Shown piece after piece: positions 14,845 through 23,253 of a stretch of 49,241 nt of DNA (positions within the stretch are counted from its first letter, which is position 1; the number at the start of each line of letters is the position of its first letter). The notes under the pieces are model-generated. The model saw only the letters and a program-made list of their open reading frames with translations. It did no database searches and was not told where the DNA came from. The stretch is from Nitrososphaerota archaeon (GTDB lineage Archaea > Thermoproteota > Nitrososphaeria > Nitrososphaerales > Gagatemarchaeaceae). The position numbers were made by a program, and so were the translations under genes. The stretch is from assembly GCA_029785615.1 (NCBI GenBank), contig JAFLZH010000008.1:1-49241 (forward strand). The letters run 5' to 3'.

Positions 14845-14900
14845 TGAACGACGAGAGTTAGGCGTTTCCCGGTGGAGGCGCGATGGGCATTTGTGGCCCT
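14845..14900 (+). repeat. Boundary repeat copy H
   Basis: TTGAACGACGAGAGTTAGGC, then GTTTCCCGGTGGAGGCGCGA and TGGGCATTTGTGGCC, 14 bp from the start of the minus-strand methyltransferase. The TTGAACGA-n5-GTTAGGC part resembles the right-hand end of an integron attC site (consensus core GTTRRRY). Confidence 0.65.
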
Positions 14901-15045
14901 GGTGCGTCGCACGAACATTATAATCCCGCAGCGCAAGCGACGACTCGGCGCAAGGGTTCTGCTCCTCTTCTCTGCCGACGCAGCACCATCCGAAGCGGTC
15001 ACAAGTCACGGCGGGGCGACGACCTCTCACTCCCACCAGGGCCGC

Positions 15046-15339
15046 TTGCACGGCGGGGGAGAGGAACGACCCACGGCGCCCGAGCGCGAAGGATGGGAGC
15101 AAGAGGCCGGTCCCGGTCAGGCGCCGCCCGCCGGCCCATCCGAGGACGAAATCGAATTCGGAAAGCAGCGGGCCCGCTTCCTGGCGGAGCTCCAAGGAGA
15201 CCCGAAGAGGTGCCCCCACCCGTTCAGGTTCAGAGAATGGAGCTTGGAGAATCCCTCCCAGGACATAGGCTGGAACACCTCTGAGCGGCGGACATTCCGC
15301 TGCAGAATCTGCGGCAGGATCGTCACCGAGAGGGTCTAG
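15046..15339 (+). CDS. Small zinc-ribbon-like protein
   Basis: The frame is open from 14872, but the upstream part reads like non-coding low-complexity sequence. TTG at 15046 gives about 97 residues. The C-terminal third looks real: GDPKRCPHPFRFREWSL, about 25 residues, then TFRCRICGRIVTERV. C-P-H and CRIC-G could bind one zinc. A TATA-like CATTATAATC at about 14917-14926 lies upstream. No family is recognised, and the start is uncertain. Confidence 0.5.
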   Translation: MHGGGEERPTAPEREGWEQEAGPGQAPPAGPSEDEIEFGKQRARFLAELQGDPKRCPHPFRFREWSLENPSQDIGWNTSERRTFRCRICGRIVTERV

Positions 15340-15476
15340 GGCTCCAGAAAGACGCGCAGTTGAATCGTCCCTGAGCTGATGCTCGGCGTGTCCCGCCGCG
15401 ACAGGAGCCGAGGCCACGATCGACCCTGTCCTGGCCGCAAAGACCCAACAGGGAGTTCCTAGCTTCCCTGAAGGAG

Positions 15477-15854
15477 CTACCTGTGCTGGATGAGCTCCAG
15501 CCAGATGCCATTGGGGTCCTTCACGAAGGCGATCTCACTCGACCCCGGGCCGAGGGAGTAGGGCTCCTTCGCTATCTCGACGCCGGCCCTCCTCAGCTTC
15601 TCCACCTCCTCCTTCACGTCAGCAGTCTCGAAGGCCAGGTGGTCCAGCTGGTCCCCTTCCGCGTAGTCTTTCTTGTCCTTCCACCATGTCAGCTCTATCC
15701 TGTGGTCCGTGCCCTTCAGGGCCAGGAACGCGATCTCCGCGTTGTTCTGTGGGATCTCCCTCCTGCTCACGAGTTCCATCCCGAAGTGCTTGGTGTAGAA
15801 GGCGATGCTCTCGTCCATGTCCTTCACGGTCACCGAAGTGTGCAGCAGTCGCAT
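15477..15854 (-). CDS. VOC-family protein (glyoxalase I-like)
   Basis: The 125 residues form two beta-alpha-beta-beta-beta units of the vicinal-oxygen-chelate fold: RLLHTSVTVKDMDESIAFYTKHFGMELVSRR and DQLDHLAFETADVKEEVEKLRRAGVEI. Metal-ligand positions are present: His5, Glu in IELTWW, His in DHLAFE and Glu in WLELIQ, as in lactoylglutathione lyase (GloA). That set suggests a real metal-dependent glyoxalase or close relative. The gene stands alone. Confidence 0.85.
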   Translation of the reverse strand: MRLLHTSVTVKDMDESIAFYTKHFGMELVSRREIPQNNAEIAFLALKGTDHRIELTWWKDKKDYAEGDQLDHLAFETADVKEEVEKLRRAGVEIAKEPYSLGPGSSEIAFVKDPNGIWLELIQHR

Positions 15855-16188
15855 GGCCGCAGCCGGACGCGGGGCTGGTTTAATCCTTCACAGGCTGTGG
15901 GGACACGGCCCGGGTCCCCCGAGCCGGCATGGTCTCCTTGCTCCAGAGTTCGGCAGTGGGTGCCGCTGAGCGCGGCGCTCGGGGAGGGCTCACACTGCTC
16001 GCCCTGGGGTCTTCGCCGTGTAGTCTGCCCAGGGGGGTTGCGAGCGGCGCCTTGGCTCCGACACATTATTCTCTGTTCCATATAGAGAGTAAGTCGGGCA
16101 GTCATAAAACACCCCAGAGGGAACGTCCTCCCAGAGAGCCCTGGAGGACAACACAAGGCAATTGGGGAACGGGACGCCCTTCGCGTCC
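15855..16188. other. Intergenic region upstream of the MFS symporter
   Basis: About 330 bp without a supported gene. CCATATAGAG at about 16078-16087 could be the TATA box for the symporter, implying a leader of some 80 nt. The short frames on both strands look random. Confidence 0.5.
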
Positions 16189-17595
16189 ATGGACAGCAAG
16201 CCGCTGTCGATGAGCCACCTGAAGATCTGGTTCACCGCCGGGATGGGATTCTTCACCGACGCCTACGACCTTCTGATCATCGGGTTCGCGCTCCTGATCT
16301 TCGGCGCCTACTCGATCCCTGGCTTCTCCATGGGCACCAGCATCCTCGGCCAGTCGGCCGCCGCCTTCGTCGGCTCCTCCGCCATATTCGCCGCCATCTT
16401 CGGGCAGCTAATCTTCGGATACCTCGGCGACAGGGTAGGGAGGAAGAGGGTCTACGGGATTGAAGCCTCCATCCTGGTGGTCGGCGCCCTGCTTAGCGCA
16501 GTCGCGACGAACGTCTACCTCTTGATACTCTTCAGGTTCATAGAGGGGATCGGCATAGGCGGGGACTACCCAATCTCCGCGACGATCATGAGCGAGTACG
16601 CCAACGTGAAGAACAGAGGGAGGCTCGTCTCCTTGATCTTCTCCAACCAGGGCATAGGCTCGGTCGCAGCCGTAGCCGTCGGCCTCGCGTCAGTCGCGTT
16701 CCTTCCGCCCACCCTCGCCTGGAGGGTGATGCTGGGGGCAGGCGCGATACCCGCGGCCATGGTCATCTACCTTAGGAGGAAGCTCCCCGAGACCCCGCGG
16801 TACTCGCTCCTCGTGAAGGGGAACGCAGCGGAAGCAGAGAGGGGAGCCAGGGTGCTCGGTACGGACATCACCTACACCCAGGTGACAGCAAAGGCGTCCA
16901 GCCTCTCGAAGTTCTTCCGGAGGTACTGGAAGACGCTTGTCGTCACGGCAGGGTCCTGGTTCCTGCTTGACATGGCCTTCTACGGCACCGGGGTCTACTC
17001 AGGACCCATCGTCTCTGCCATCCTCCCGATAAGCTCCTCCCTTCCGACCCAGGCCCAGCTCTTCACCAAGGTCTTCGAGGCAGGCATCCCATACTTCGTC
17101 GGCTTCTTCGGTTACTTCACAGCGGTGGGATTGATGGACAGGCTGGGGCGGAAGATCACTCAGCTACAGGGCTTCGCCATGATGGCAGTGCTCTACGTAG
17201 CGGTCGCCGGCCTCGCCATAACCAAGGGTACCAGCATAACAGGATTCGCCATCCCTGCCATCGGCGCCCTCGCCCTCTACTCGATGTCCTTCTTCTTCAT
17301 CGACTTCGGCCCCAACACCACCACCTTCGTGATACCCGCTGAGGTGTACCCAACAGCGAGGAGGACCACGGGGCACGGCATATCGGCGGCTGCAGGCAAG
17401 ACCGGGGCCGCGATAACCACGTTCTTCTTCCCAGCTCTGCTGGTGAGCATCGGGGTCCAGGGCATCCTTGAGATGCTCGCGGTGGTGAGCGTCGTGGGCG
17501 CCCTACTGACCCTCGGTCTGAAGGAGTCCAAGAACCAGTCTCTCGAAGAGGCCTCGAGGGAAGAGCTGGTAAGCGTCCCCGTAGTAGAGAAATAG
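16189..17595 (+). CDS. MFS transporter, phosphate:H+ symporter (PHS) type
   Basis: With ATG 16189 the protein has 468 residues; a TTG at 16162 would add nine. Twelve membrane helices can be counted. The first reads WFTAGMGFFTDAYDLLIIGFA, the PHS-family signature. The loop GYLGDRVGRKRVYGIE is the MFS motif, and FIEGIGIGGDYPISATIMSEY matches Pho84-type carriers. Helix 11 has IPAEVYPTARRTTGHGISAA. PHS proteins import phosphate with protons, though some carry organic acids. No companion genes indicate the substrate. Confidence 0.87.
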   Translation: MDSKPLSMSHLKIWFTAGMGFFTDAYDLLIIGFALLIFGAYSIPGFSMGTSILGQSAAAFVGSSAIFAAIFGQLIFGYLGDRVGRKRVYGIEASILVVGALLSAVATNVYLLILFRFIEGIGIGGDYPISATIMSEYANVKNRGRLVSLIFSNQGIGSVAAVAVGLASVAFLPPTLAWRVMLGAGAIPAAMVIYLRRKLPETPRYSLLVKGNAAEAERGARVLGTDITYTQVTAKASSLSKFFRRYWKTLVVTAGSWFLLDMAFYGTGVYSGPIVSAILPISSSLPTQAQLFTKVFEAGIPYFVGFFGYFTAVGLMDRLGRKITQLQGFAMMAVLYVAVAGLAITKGTSITGFAIPAIGALALYSMSFFFIDFGPNTTTFVIPAEVYPTARRTTGHGISAAAGKTGAAITTFFFPALLVSIGVQGILEMLAVVSVVGALLTLGLKESKNQSLEEASREELVSVPVVEK

Positions 17596-17749
17596 TCCCG
17601 GAAAGGGCATAGATTCTGCCCCTCATACTGGCGTCGGAAACGCTGGTCAAGCCGAACCGGCGATTCCAGGATGGCGACGGGTCGCAGGCCGACTCGCCTG
17701 AGAGGACGGCAACCAATCTTTATGCACGGCCCCGGGGGACACGCACCCC

Positions 17750-18286
17750 ACGAGACTCGTCTTCATCTACGGCCCTCCCGCAGTTGGAAAGCTAACCGTC
17801 TCAAAGGAGCTCTCCAGGCTGACAGGATTCAAGCTGTTCCACAACCACATCTCCGTGGACTTCGCCAGATCGCTGTTCGAATTCGGGACTCCCGCATTCT
17901 GGAGGCTGGTGGACCTGTCTCGGAAGGAGGCCATCGAGGCAGCGGCAAGGGAAGGCGTCGACATGATATTCACCTTCGTCTATGGCGGTGAGGTTGACGA
18001 CAAGTTCGTGGATGGTGTAACGAAGACCGTCGAGTCGTACAGCGGCAGCGTGTGCTTTGTCCGGCTCCGCTGCGACCGGGCGGAGCTCCTGAGGCGGGTA
18101 GGCGCCAAAGACAGAAGCGAGCTGGGTAAGCTGACCTCGAAGTCAGGACTCGACGACATGTTCGCTCGCTACGACCTCGACGCGAAAGTTCCAGGAGCCC
18201 GGAGCCTCGACATCGACACCGCGGCCCTGACGCCCAAGGAGGCGGCGGTCGAGATCTGTGCGCGCTACAGGCTGCCCACCCTTTGA
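17750..18286 (+). CDS. P-loop kinase-like ATPase with apparent ACG start
   Basis: The coding sequence clearly begins RLVFIYGPPAVGKLTVSKEL, whose GPPAVGK is a Walker A loop. It continues with FKLFHNHISVDFARSLF, IFTFVYGGEVDD, VCFVRLRCDRAELLRRV and a C-terminal IDTAALTPKEAA, a small AAA/shikimate-kinase-like family of about 178 residues. No ATG, GTG or TTG exists in frame between the upstream stop (17699) and GTG 17855, which lies after the P-loop. ACG at 17750 sits exactly where relatives have the initiating Met. A TATA-like CTTTATG at about 17718-17724 is 27-32 bp before it. Confidence 0.7.
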   Translation, partial: TRLVFIYGPPAVGKLTVSKELSRLTGFKLFHNHISVDFARSLFEFGTPAFWRLVDLSRKEAIEAAAREGVDMIFTFVYGGEVDDKFVDGVTKTVESYSGSVCFVRLRCDRAELLRRVGAKDRSELGKLTSKSGLDDMFARYDLDAKVPGARSLDIDTAALTPKEAAVEICARYRLPTL

Positions 18287-18387
18287 TGGCGGTGCCTGCT
18301 GAACCCACCCGGTCTGTCAGCGAGGTTCATCTGCCCCCTCCGACAGGCCTCACGCTCCGATGCCCCGCAGTCTGAGGGGACGAGACC

Positions 18388-19644
18388 ATGGATAGCGGAT
18401 CTGGCGCAGAAGGCGCCGGGAAGCGCCCCTCCCTCTTCCGCCAGAGGGTCTTCGGCGGGCTGTGGGTCGGCTCCATGGCGTCGTCCGTCGGGTCAGCGGC
18501 CGGCCTCCTCGCCATAAACTGGCTCGTCTACACCGTCACGAACTCTGCCCTCGACGTGGGGCTGGTCGGGGTCGCCGGGGTGGTCCCGAGGGTCATCTTC
18601 GGCATCTTCACCGGGACCCTGGCAGACCGCTACAGCAAGCTCAGGCTCATGATAGTCGCAGACGCCTTCCGTGCCGCCACGATGATAGCCTTCGCGGCCA
18701 CCCTTGCCATCTACGGGTTCAGCCTCTATGTCGTCCTCATCGCGGTGTTCCTCCTTGGGATGGGCCAGTCCCTGTTCCGTCCCTCCATCAACTCCTTCTT
18801 GCCCCAGGCCGTGGCGAAGGAGCAGCTGGGGGCGGCCAACGGCCTGTTCACCGCGGCACAGGAGGTCACCTCCATCGCCGGGAGCCCCCTGGGGGGCATC
18901 CTCATCGCCCTGGTCGGGGTGGCCGCCACCCTGGCCCTCAACGGCGCCAGTTACATCGTCTCCGCCCTCATGATAGTCTTCGTCGCCGTCTCGCTCTCGT
19001 CCCAGGCCGCGCCGCGGGCGGCCGCCGAGGCGAAGAGACCTCCGTTCATGGAACAGCTCAGGGGCGGTTTCGCCTACGTCAACGGGGAGCGGGGCCTCCT
19101 GAAGCTGACGCTGTCGTCCTTCGGTGCGAACTTCTTCCTGAGCCTCTTCTTCACGTACCTCGTGATATACGTGACAGTCGTCCTGCACCAGTCAGCCTTC
19201 GTCTTCGGGATCCTGGGCGCAGCGGGTGGCGCGGGCTTCGGCCTGGGCTCCCTCCTGGTGGGCAGGCTCCACCCGGAGCGGCGCTTCGGGGTCTGGTTCT
19301 CGGCCCCCTGGGGGGTCACCGGGCTGGCCATGCTCGGCCTGGTCTTCTTCCCCGGGACCGTGACGGCCGCAGCCTTCCTCTTTGTGGGGACGGCATTCGG
19401 GGGGTTCGGCAACACCGCCTTCTTCACCGGGGTCCAGAGCTACGTCCCCCGCGAGGTGCTGGGGAGGTATCTGAGCATCGACGAGGTCGGCAGCTTCGCA
19501 GCGAGCCCGGCGGGGCAGCTGGCGGGCGGGCTGATCATCGCAGCCTATGGGCTCAACGCCGACTTCATCTTAGCCGCGGTCGGCACAGCCGTCTTCGCCT
19601 TCGGCCTGCTCCTGTTCTCAGACGTCCGTTCGCTCAGGGTCTAG
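18388..19644 (+). CDS. MFS exporter (MFS_3/EntS-like)
   Basis: The 418-residue protein has about twelve membrane helices. It begins RQRVFGGLWVGSMASSVGSAAGLLAINWLVY, with the loop GTLADRYSKLRLMIVADAFRA after helix 2, and helix 5 contains AAQEVTSIAGSPLGGILIALVG. These features match exporters of the macrolide/enterobactin group, which pump hydrophobic compounds out using the proton gradient. It stands alone in an operon of its own, and its substrate is unknown. Confidence 0.82.
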   Translation: MDSGSGAEGAGKRPSLFRQRVFGGLWVGSMASSVGSAAGLLAINWLVYTVTNSALDVGLVGVAGVVPRVIFGIFTGTLADRYSKLRLMIVADAFRAATMIAFAATLAIYGFSLYVVLIAVFLLGMGQSLFRPSINSFLPQAVAKEQLGAANGLFTAAQEVTSIAGSPLGGILIALVGVAATLALNGASYIVSALMIVFVAVSLSSQAAPRAAAEAKRPPFMEQLRGGFAYVNGERGLLKLTLSSFGANFFLSLFFTYLVIYVTVVLHQSAFVFGILGAAGGAGFGLGSLLVGRLHPERRFGVWFSAPWGVTGLAMLGLVFFPGTVTAAAFLFVGTAFGGFGNTAFFTGVQSYVPREVLGRYLSIDEVGSFAASPAGQLAGGLIIAAYGLNADFILAAVGTAVFAFGLLLFSDVRSLRV

Positions 19645-19844
19645 GAGGAGCCGCCTCGGGCAGCCTGACAGCTTCGAAGTGCAGGTTTAGCTTCCCACAC
19701 TACATCGCCGTGGCGAAGACGAGCTTCAGGGTCCGATGCTCAAGCCAGCATCTCTTCGAGCCGTCCGCCCGGCCCCTGACGGTCTCATCCATCTCCCGCA
19801 AGGGGGCCACACCTTCTGGAATGGACGCGGGTTCTGATTCTTCC

Positions 19845-20267
19845 TCAGCCCACGGCTTTCTTCAAGAGCGCGCTGATCTTCGCCTCGTCGGCCGCCGTCA
19901 GCCCCTTCAGTGCGAAGGAGTTCGGCCACACGTTGCCCTCGTCTAGGTGCGCCTTGTCGCTGAAGCCCAGCGACGCGTACCTCGTCTTGAACTTCTCGGC
20001 CGGCTGGAAGTGGCACACCACGCTCCCTTCCCCGTCGGCGTAGGCGGGCATCCCATACCAGGTCTTGGGCGTGAGCGAGGGTGCGCTGGCCCTGACGAGC
20101 CCGTGGACCCGCTTCGCCAGGGCCCTGTCTGGCTCCGACATCGCGGCTATCTTGGCGAGGACCTCGCTCTCGCCGCCGGCCTTGCCTCCCTTCAGCTCCT
20201 TCACGCGCTCCCTCATAGCGGCCCTCTCTTCGTCCGTGAATCCCTTCGACTTCTTCGGGGTGGGCAT
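19845..20267 (-). CDS. DUF1801-family protein
   Basis: ATG at 20267 gives 140 residues; the longer open frame upstream overlaps the VOC gene and is spurious. The C-terminal 90 residues carry the YdhG/DUF1801 pattern: [49 protein letters not shown]. That family has a frataxin-like fold and is sometimes called an iron chaperone. The gene follows a VOC gene by 5 bp, and the two are often neighbours in bacteria and archaea. Confidence 0.8.
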   Translation of the reverse strand: MPTPKKSKGFTDEERAAMRERVKELKGGKAGGESEVLAKIAAMSEPDRALAKRVHGLVRASAPSLTPKTWYGMPAYADGEGSVVCHFQPAEKFKTRYASLGFSDKAHLDEGNVWPNSFALKGLTAADEAKISALLKKAVG

Positions 20268-20272
20268 GCCGG

Positions 20273-20647
20273 TCAGGCCCCCCTCTGATTGTACTGGTTC
20301 ATCTGGAAGTGGTTGCCGTCGGGGTCCGCGAAGATGGCCGACACGGCCCAGGGATTCTCCTCCGGCTCCTGCGTGAACTGGACCCCCCGGGCCATCAGCT
20401 CCTCGGCGGCACTGCGGCAGTCGTCCACCTGCATGGTGACGAAAGCCGGCTTCACAGTGTCCTTCGCCCCCGCCTGGGTGAGGACGAGCTCCAGCTCCTG
20501 CCCCCTCGGGCCCACGGTGACCCACCTGTACCCCTCCGGCGAGGTCACGTCAGACTTCTTCTCGAAACCCACTTTCTTGGTGTAGAACTCCAGGGCTGCG
20601 TCCTGGCTCTTGACCACGAGGTTGAAGTGCGTTATCTTACCGTCCAT
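20273..20647 (-). CDS. VOC-family protein
   Basis: ATG at 20647 ([21 protein letters not shown]) gives 124 residues with the two-module VOC fold. The second half reads [34 protein letters not shown] and ends [15 protein letters not shown]. The family acts on small substrates around a metal. Some ligand positions are changed (Gln at the last site), so it may be a binding protein rather than a glyoxalase. It is cotranscribed with the DUF1801 gene. Confidence 0.82.
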   Translation of the reverse strand: MDGKITHFNLVVKSQDAALEFYTKKVGFEKKSDVTSPEGYRWVTVGPRGQELELVLTQAGAKDTVKPAFVTMQVDDCRSAAEELMARGVQFTQEPEENPWAVSAIFADPDGNHFQMNQYNQRGA

Positions 20648-21022
20648 GACATCCGGAATGTCCGCGCCGGTAGATGAACCCTCGCCTAAACTCGGGCAAG
20701 GACGAAGCAACGTCGCGCTGTTCAGGAGCGATGTGAACACCGACGACGGCTTTCAAAATCTTCAGGGTCACACAGGCCGGGTCCTCGGAGGGGCGACCGC
20801 CCCCTGCGGGAGGGGAGGGCCGGCGGGGGCGAACTTCGCAAGGAGCCAGCCGTGAGCCTCAGGGACTCTGTGCTCTGGGATGCTCACATGCCCGTCTTCA
20901 GAGGTAAAGCGAGCCTCAACCTTTGGAATCTGGGTCGCCAGCCATTGCCCTTCCCATACCGAGACGAACGATCGGCGACCGGTCCACGCTGCTAGCGGCC
21001 GGGGCCGTTTGGTAGTCCGGGG
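20648..21022. other. Intergenic region, no gene seen
   Basis: About 375 bp between the VOC start and the end of the SRPBCC gene. Short frames are random-looking and no RNA gene or repeat is visible. It should contain the VOC promoter on its left side. Confidence 0.5.
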
Positions 21023-21427
21023 CTACGCCGGGCTTTCCTGCCCGGTCAGCCTCTCCAGAGCGTGCACCGTCCCAGACTTGAAGTGGCCCTCGTTCCACTT
21101 CGACGCGATTCGGAAGACCCCCTTGAACTCGACGTCCCAGGCGGCGACCACTTGTCCGCCTTCCACTCCGACAGTCTGCTTCCCCGTGAACGGCCCCGAC
21201 GTGTAGGCGATGGTCAGGACCCGTCTCCCCTCGTCCTTGGAGATGTCAGCCTCACCCGACCCGCCGAAAGCGAACTTGATCTTCGCGTGGGCAACGCCTC
21301 CGTCCTCCCCCACCACCTCGAGGGTCCGTGTCCCATGCCAGTACTTCGGGATGTCGCCGATGGTGGACGCCCTCTTCCATACTTCCGAGGGGTCGCCTTC
21401 GAACTTCTTCGTCTCTTCAAAACGCAT
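21023..21427 (-). CDS. SRPBCC-family (START/polyketide cyclase-like) protein
   Basis: ATG at 21427 (MRFEETKKFEGDPSEVWKRA) gives 134 residues, the usual SRPBCC length. The pattern DPSEVWKRASTIGDIPKYWHGTR, then strand pairs and VVAAWDVEFKGVFRI and a long C-terminal helix (HFKSGTVHALERL), fits the hydrophobic-cavity helix-grip fold. Such proteins bind lipids or small hydrophobic ligands. The upstream extension in the same frame (to 21604) lacks homology signals and is left out. Confidence 0.75.
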   Translation of the reverse strand: MRFEETKKFEGDPSEVWKRASTIGDIPKYWHGTRTLEVVGEDGGVAHAKIKFAFGGSGEADISKDEGRRVLTIAYTSGPFTGKQTVGVEGGQVVAAWDVEFKGVFRIASKWNEGHFKSGTVHALERLTGQESPA

Positions 21428-21708
21428 GGGGGGATGGGGCGCCTGCGGATAGAAAAAGTGAGCGCCGCAGCAGAGGCTGGCCGGACTCTCCAGGTCTCGC
21501 GCCCCACCGAGGCGCGAGCATGGTTCCAGGTCCCACGAAAGCCTGCCGGGACTGATTCGGAGCACCCCGATGGAATAGCCCGCTGATGTCGCGCGGACTA
21601 ACATGGAGGCCGCGACCGCTGGGACCGACGTCTCATGGAACTGGGCTCAGTAACCCGACGGAGACCTAGCAGCCGACGCCCATGTGCGATGGCCCTCCCG
21701 GGCGCCAG

Positions 21709-22296
21709 CTACTGGGACCCAGGCTCGTCTCCCCTTCTGCGGGCTCCTATGACGCACCCCAGCCCAAGTCCAACCAGCGCCCCTCCCAGGTGGGCCAGCC
21801 AGTCCACAGAGGCGAACAGGAAGCTGCTGACCAGGAAGACGGCCACGAACCAGGCGATGAGGGTGAAGTCGGGCTTCCTGCTCGTGACCACGTCGAATGA
21901 GATGACCCCCGCGAGGAGCCCGAAGATCCCGCCCGAGGCTCCGAAGCTCGCGGCCCTCGGCCCATTGGCAAGGCTCACGACGTTGCCAGCGATTCCCGTC
22001 AGCAGGAAGACCGCGTAGTACTGGTTCTTGCTGTAAGCCAGGGTGAAGAAGCCGTCGAGCCAGACCAACGCCATGGCGTTGAATCCGACATCTAGGACGC
22101 CTGACCAGGTCGGGGGCGCGACGATTATCGACGTGACGAGCTGCCACGCCCATCCCTTCAGCACAAGGCCGTTGAACTGGAGGAGCAGGTACGTCAGGGG
22201 CACTCCATCCACGCTCACGAACGCCAGCGCCGTCCCAAGCGCGAGCCCTCCGACGACGGCCACGGTCAGGTTCCTTCCCTGTGTGGAGACCTCCAA
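21709..22296 (-). CDS. Rhomboid-family intramembrane serine protease
   Basis: TTG at 22296 gives 195 residues with about six membrane helices. The catalytic dyad is visible: GASGGIFG with Ser121 and WLAHLGGALVG with His169. GFNAMALVWLDGFF corresponds to the helix-2 region. The family cleaves membrane proteins within the bilayer; targets are unknown. Length and topology agree with the minimal six-TM archaeal form. Confidence 0.85.
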   Translation of the reverse strand: MEVSTQGRNLTVAVVGGLALGTALAFVSVDGVPLTYLLLQFNGLVLKGWAWQLVTSIIVAPPTWSGVLDVGFNAMALVWLDGFFTLAYSKNQYYAVFLLTGIAGNVVSLANGPRAASFGASGGIFGLLAGVISFDVVTSRKPDFTLIAWFVAVFLVSSFLFASVDWLAHLGGALVGLGLGCVIGARRRGDEPGSQ

Positions 22297-22376
22297 GAGC
22301 GACGGTGACGCCCGGGGACGCGGTGGAAAGCTATTTCGTCAGGGGGTGAAGAGCCAGGCCGTCCCGCGCTTCATTC

Positions 22377-22387
22377 ACCTATAATAC
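22377..22387 (+). promoter_or_regulatory. TATA-like box for the methyltransferase at 22414
   Basis: ACCTATAATAC lies 27-37 bp upstream of ATG 22414, giving a predicted leader of only a few bases. Confidence 0.5.
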
Positions 22388-22413
22388 GGCCGTCCCGAAA
22401 CCAGGCCGTCGCG

Positions 22414-23229
22414 ATGACGCGGTCGGTAAGACGGTTCTACTCTGGGAACGTGGAGGAGGAGTGGGCCAGGCTCCAGTCAGACCCCTACCACCGGCTGGAG
22501 TTCGACACGACTCTGGAGTTCCTCAGGAGGTATCTGCCGAAGAACGGGCTGATCCTGGACGCAGGGGGCGGCCCCGGCAGGTACGCGATCGAGCTGGCCA
22601 GGAAGGGTTACGACGTTGTCCTGCTCGACTACGCCCCTGCGAATCTCAGGTTCGCAGAGGGGCGGGTCAGGAGAGAAGGGCTCGGCAGCAAGGTCACGGC
22701 CGTGGAAGGGTCCATAGTGGACCTGGCGCGGTTCCCTGACGGCTACTTCGACGCGGTGCTCTGCCTCGGTGGACCGCTGTCTCACGTGATGAAGGGCGAG
22801 GACAGGAGGAAGGCGATGGCCGAGCTGGCCAGGGTCGGGAAGGCCCGCTCGCCAATCTTCGTCTCAGTGATGAGCCGGCTGGCCATGATCGCCACGGCGC
22901 TCAAGTACTTCCCGGACGAAGTCCAGCTCCCCCTCTTCAAGAAGATACGAGACAGCGGAGACTACCTCGGAGGGCGCGGTTTCACGGCGACTCACTTCTT
23001 CCTCCCCGAAGAGCTGAGAGCGGAGGCCGAGGGAGTCAGGGGGGTCGAGGTCCTGGCGATGGTGGGGCTCGAAGGGGTCGGCTCTGTCCACAGAGAAGAA
23101 GTGAACAGGCTGGCGAAGGACCCCCGCAGGTGGAGGGTCTGGCTCGAGACCCACTACAAGACCTGCGCCCACCCCTCGGTCGTCGGGGTGAGCGAGCACA
23201 TGCTCGTGGTTCTCAGGAGAAGAGGCTGA
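22414..23229 (+). CDS. SAM-dependent methyltransferase
   Basis: The 271-residue protein shows SAM motifs: GLILDAGGGPGRYAIELARKG (about residues 45-65), VVLLDYAPANLRFAEGRVRREG with the acidic residue after strand 2, VTAVEGSIVDLARFPDGYFDAVLCLGGPLSHV, and the strand SPIFVSVMSRLAM. The C-terminal half (FLPEELRAEAEGVRGVEVLAMVGLEG) is a substrate cap. It resembles methyltransferases found across archaea and Bacillota with unknown acceptors. Confidence 0.85.
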   Translation: MTRSVRRFYSGNVEEEWARLQSDPYHRLEFDTTLEFLRRYLPKNGLILDAGGGPGRYAIELARKGYDVVLLDYAPANLRFAEGRVRREGLGSKVTAVEGSIVDLARFPDGYFDAVLCLGGPLSHVMKGEDRRKAMAELARVGKARSPIFVSVMSRLAMIATALKYFPDEVQLPLFKKIRDSGDYLGGRGFTATHFFLPEELRAEAEGVRGVEVLAMVGLEGVGSVHREEVNRLAKDPRRWRVWLETHYKTCAHPSVVGVSEHMLVVLRRRG

Positions 23230-23253
23230 CCGGCCGCCAACCCATGCGTAGGC

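Noticed and set aside
18462-19946. 494-codon plus-strand frame overlapping the MFS exporter
   Set aside because: Arg/His/Pro-rich sequence in a second frame of a clear 12-TM transporter; not a real gene.
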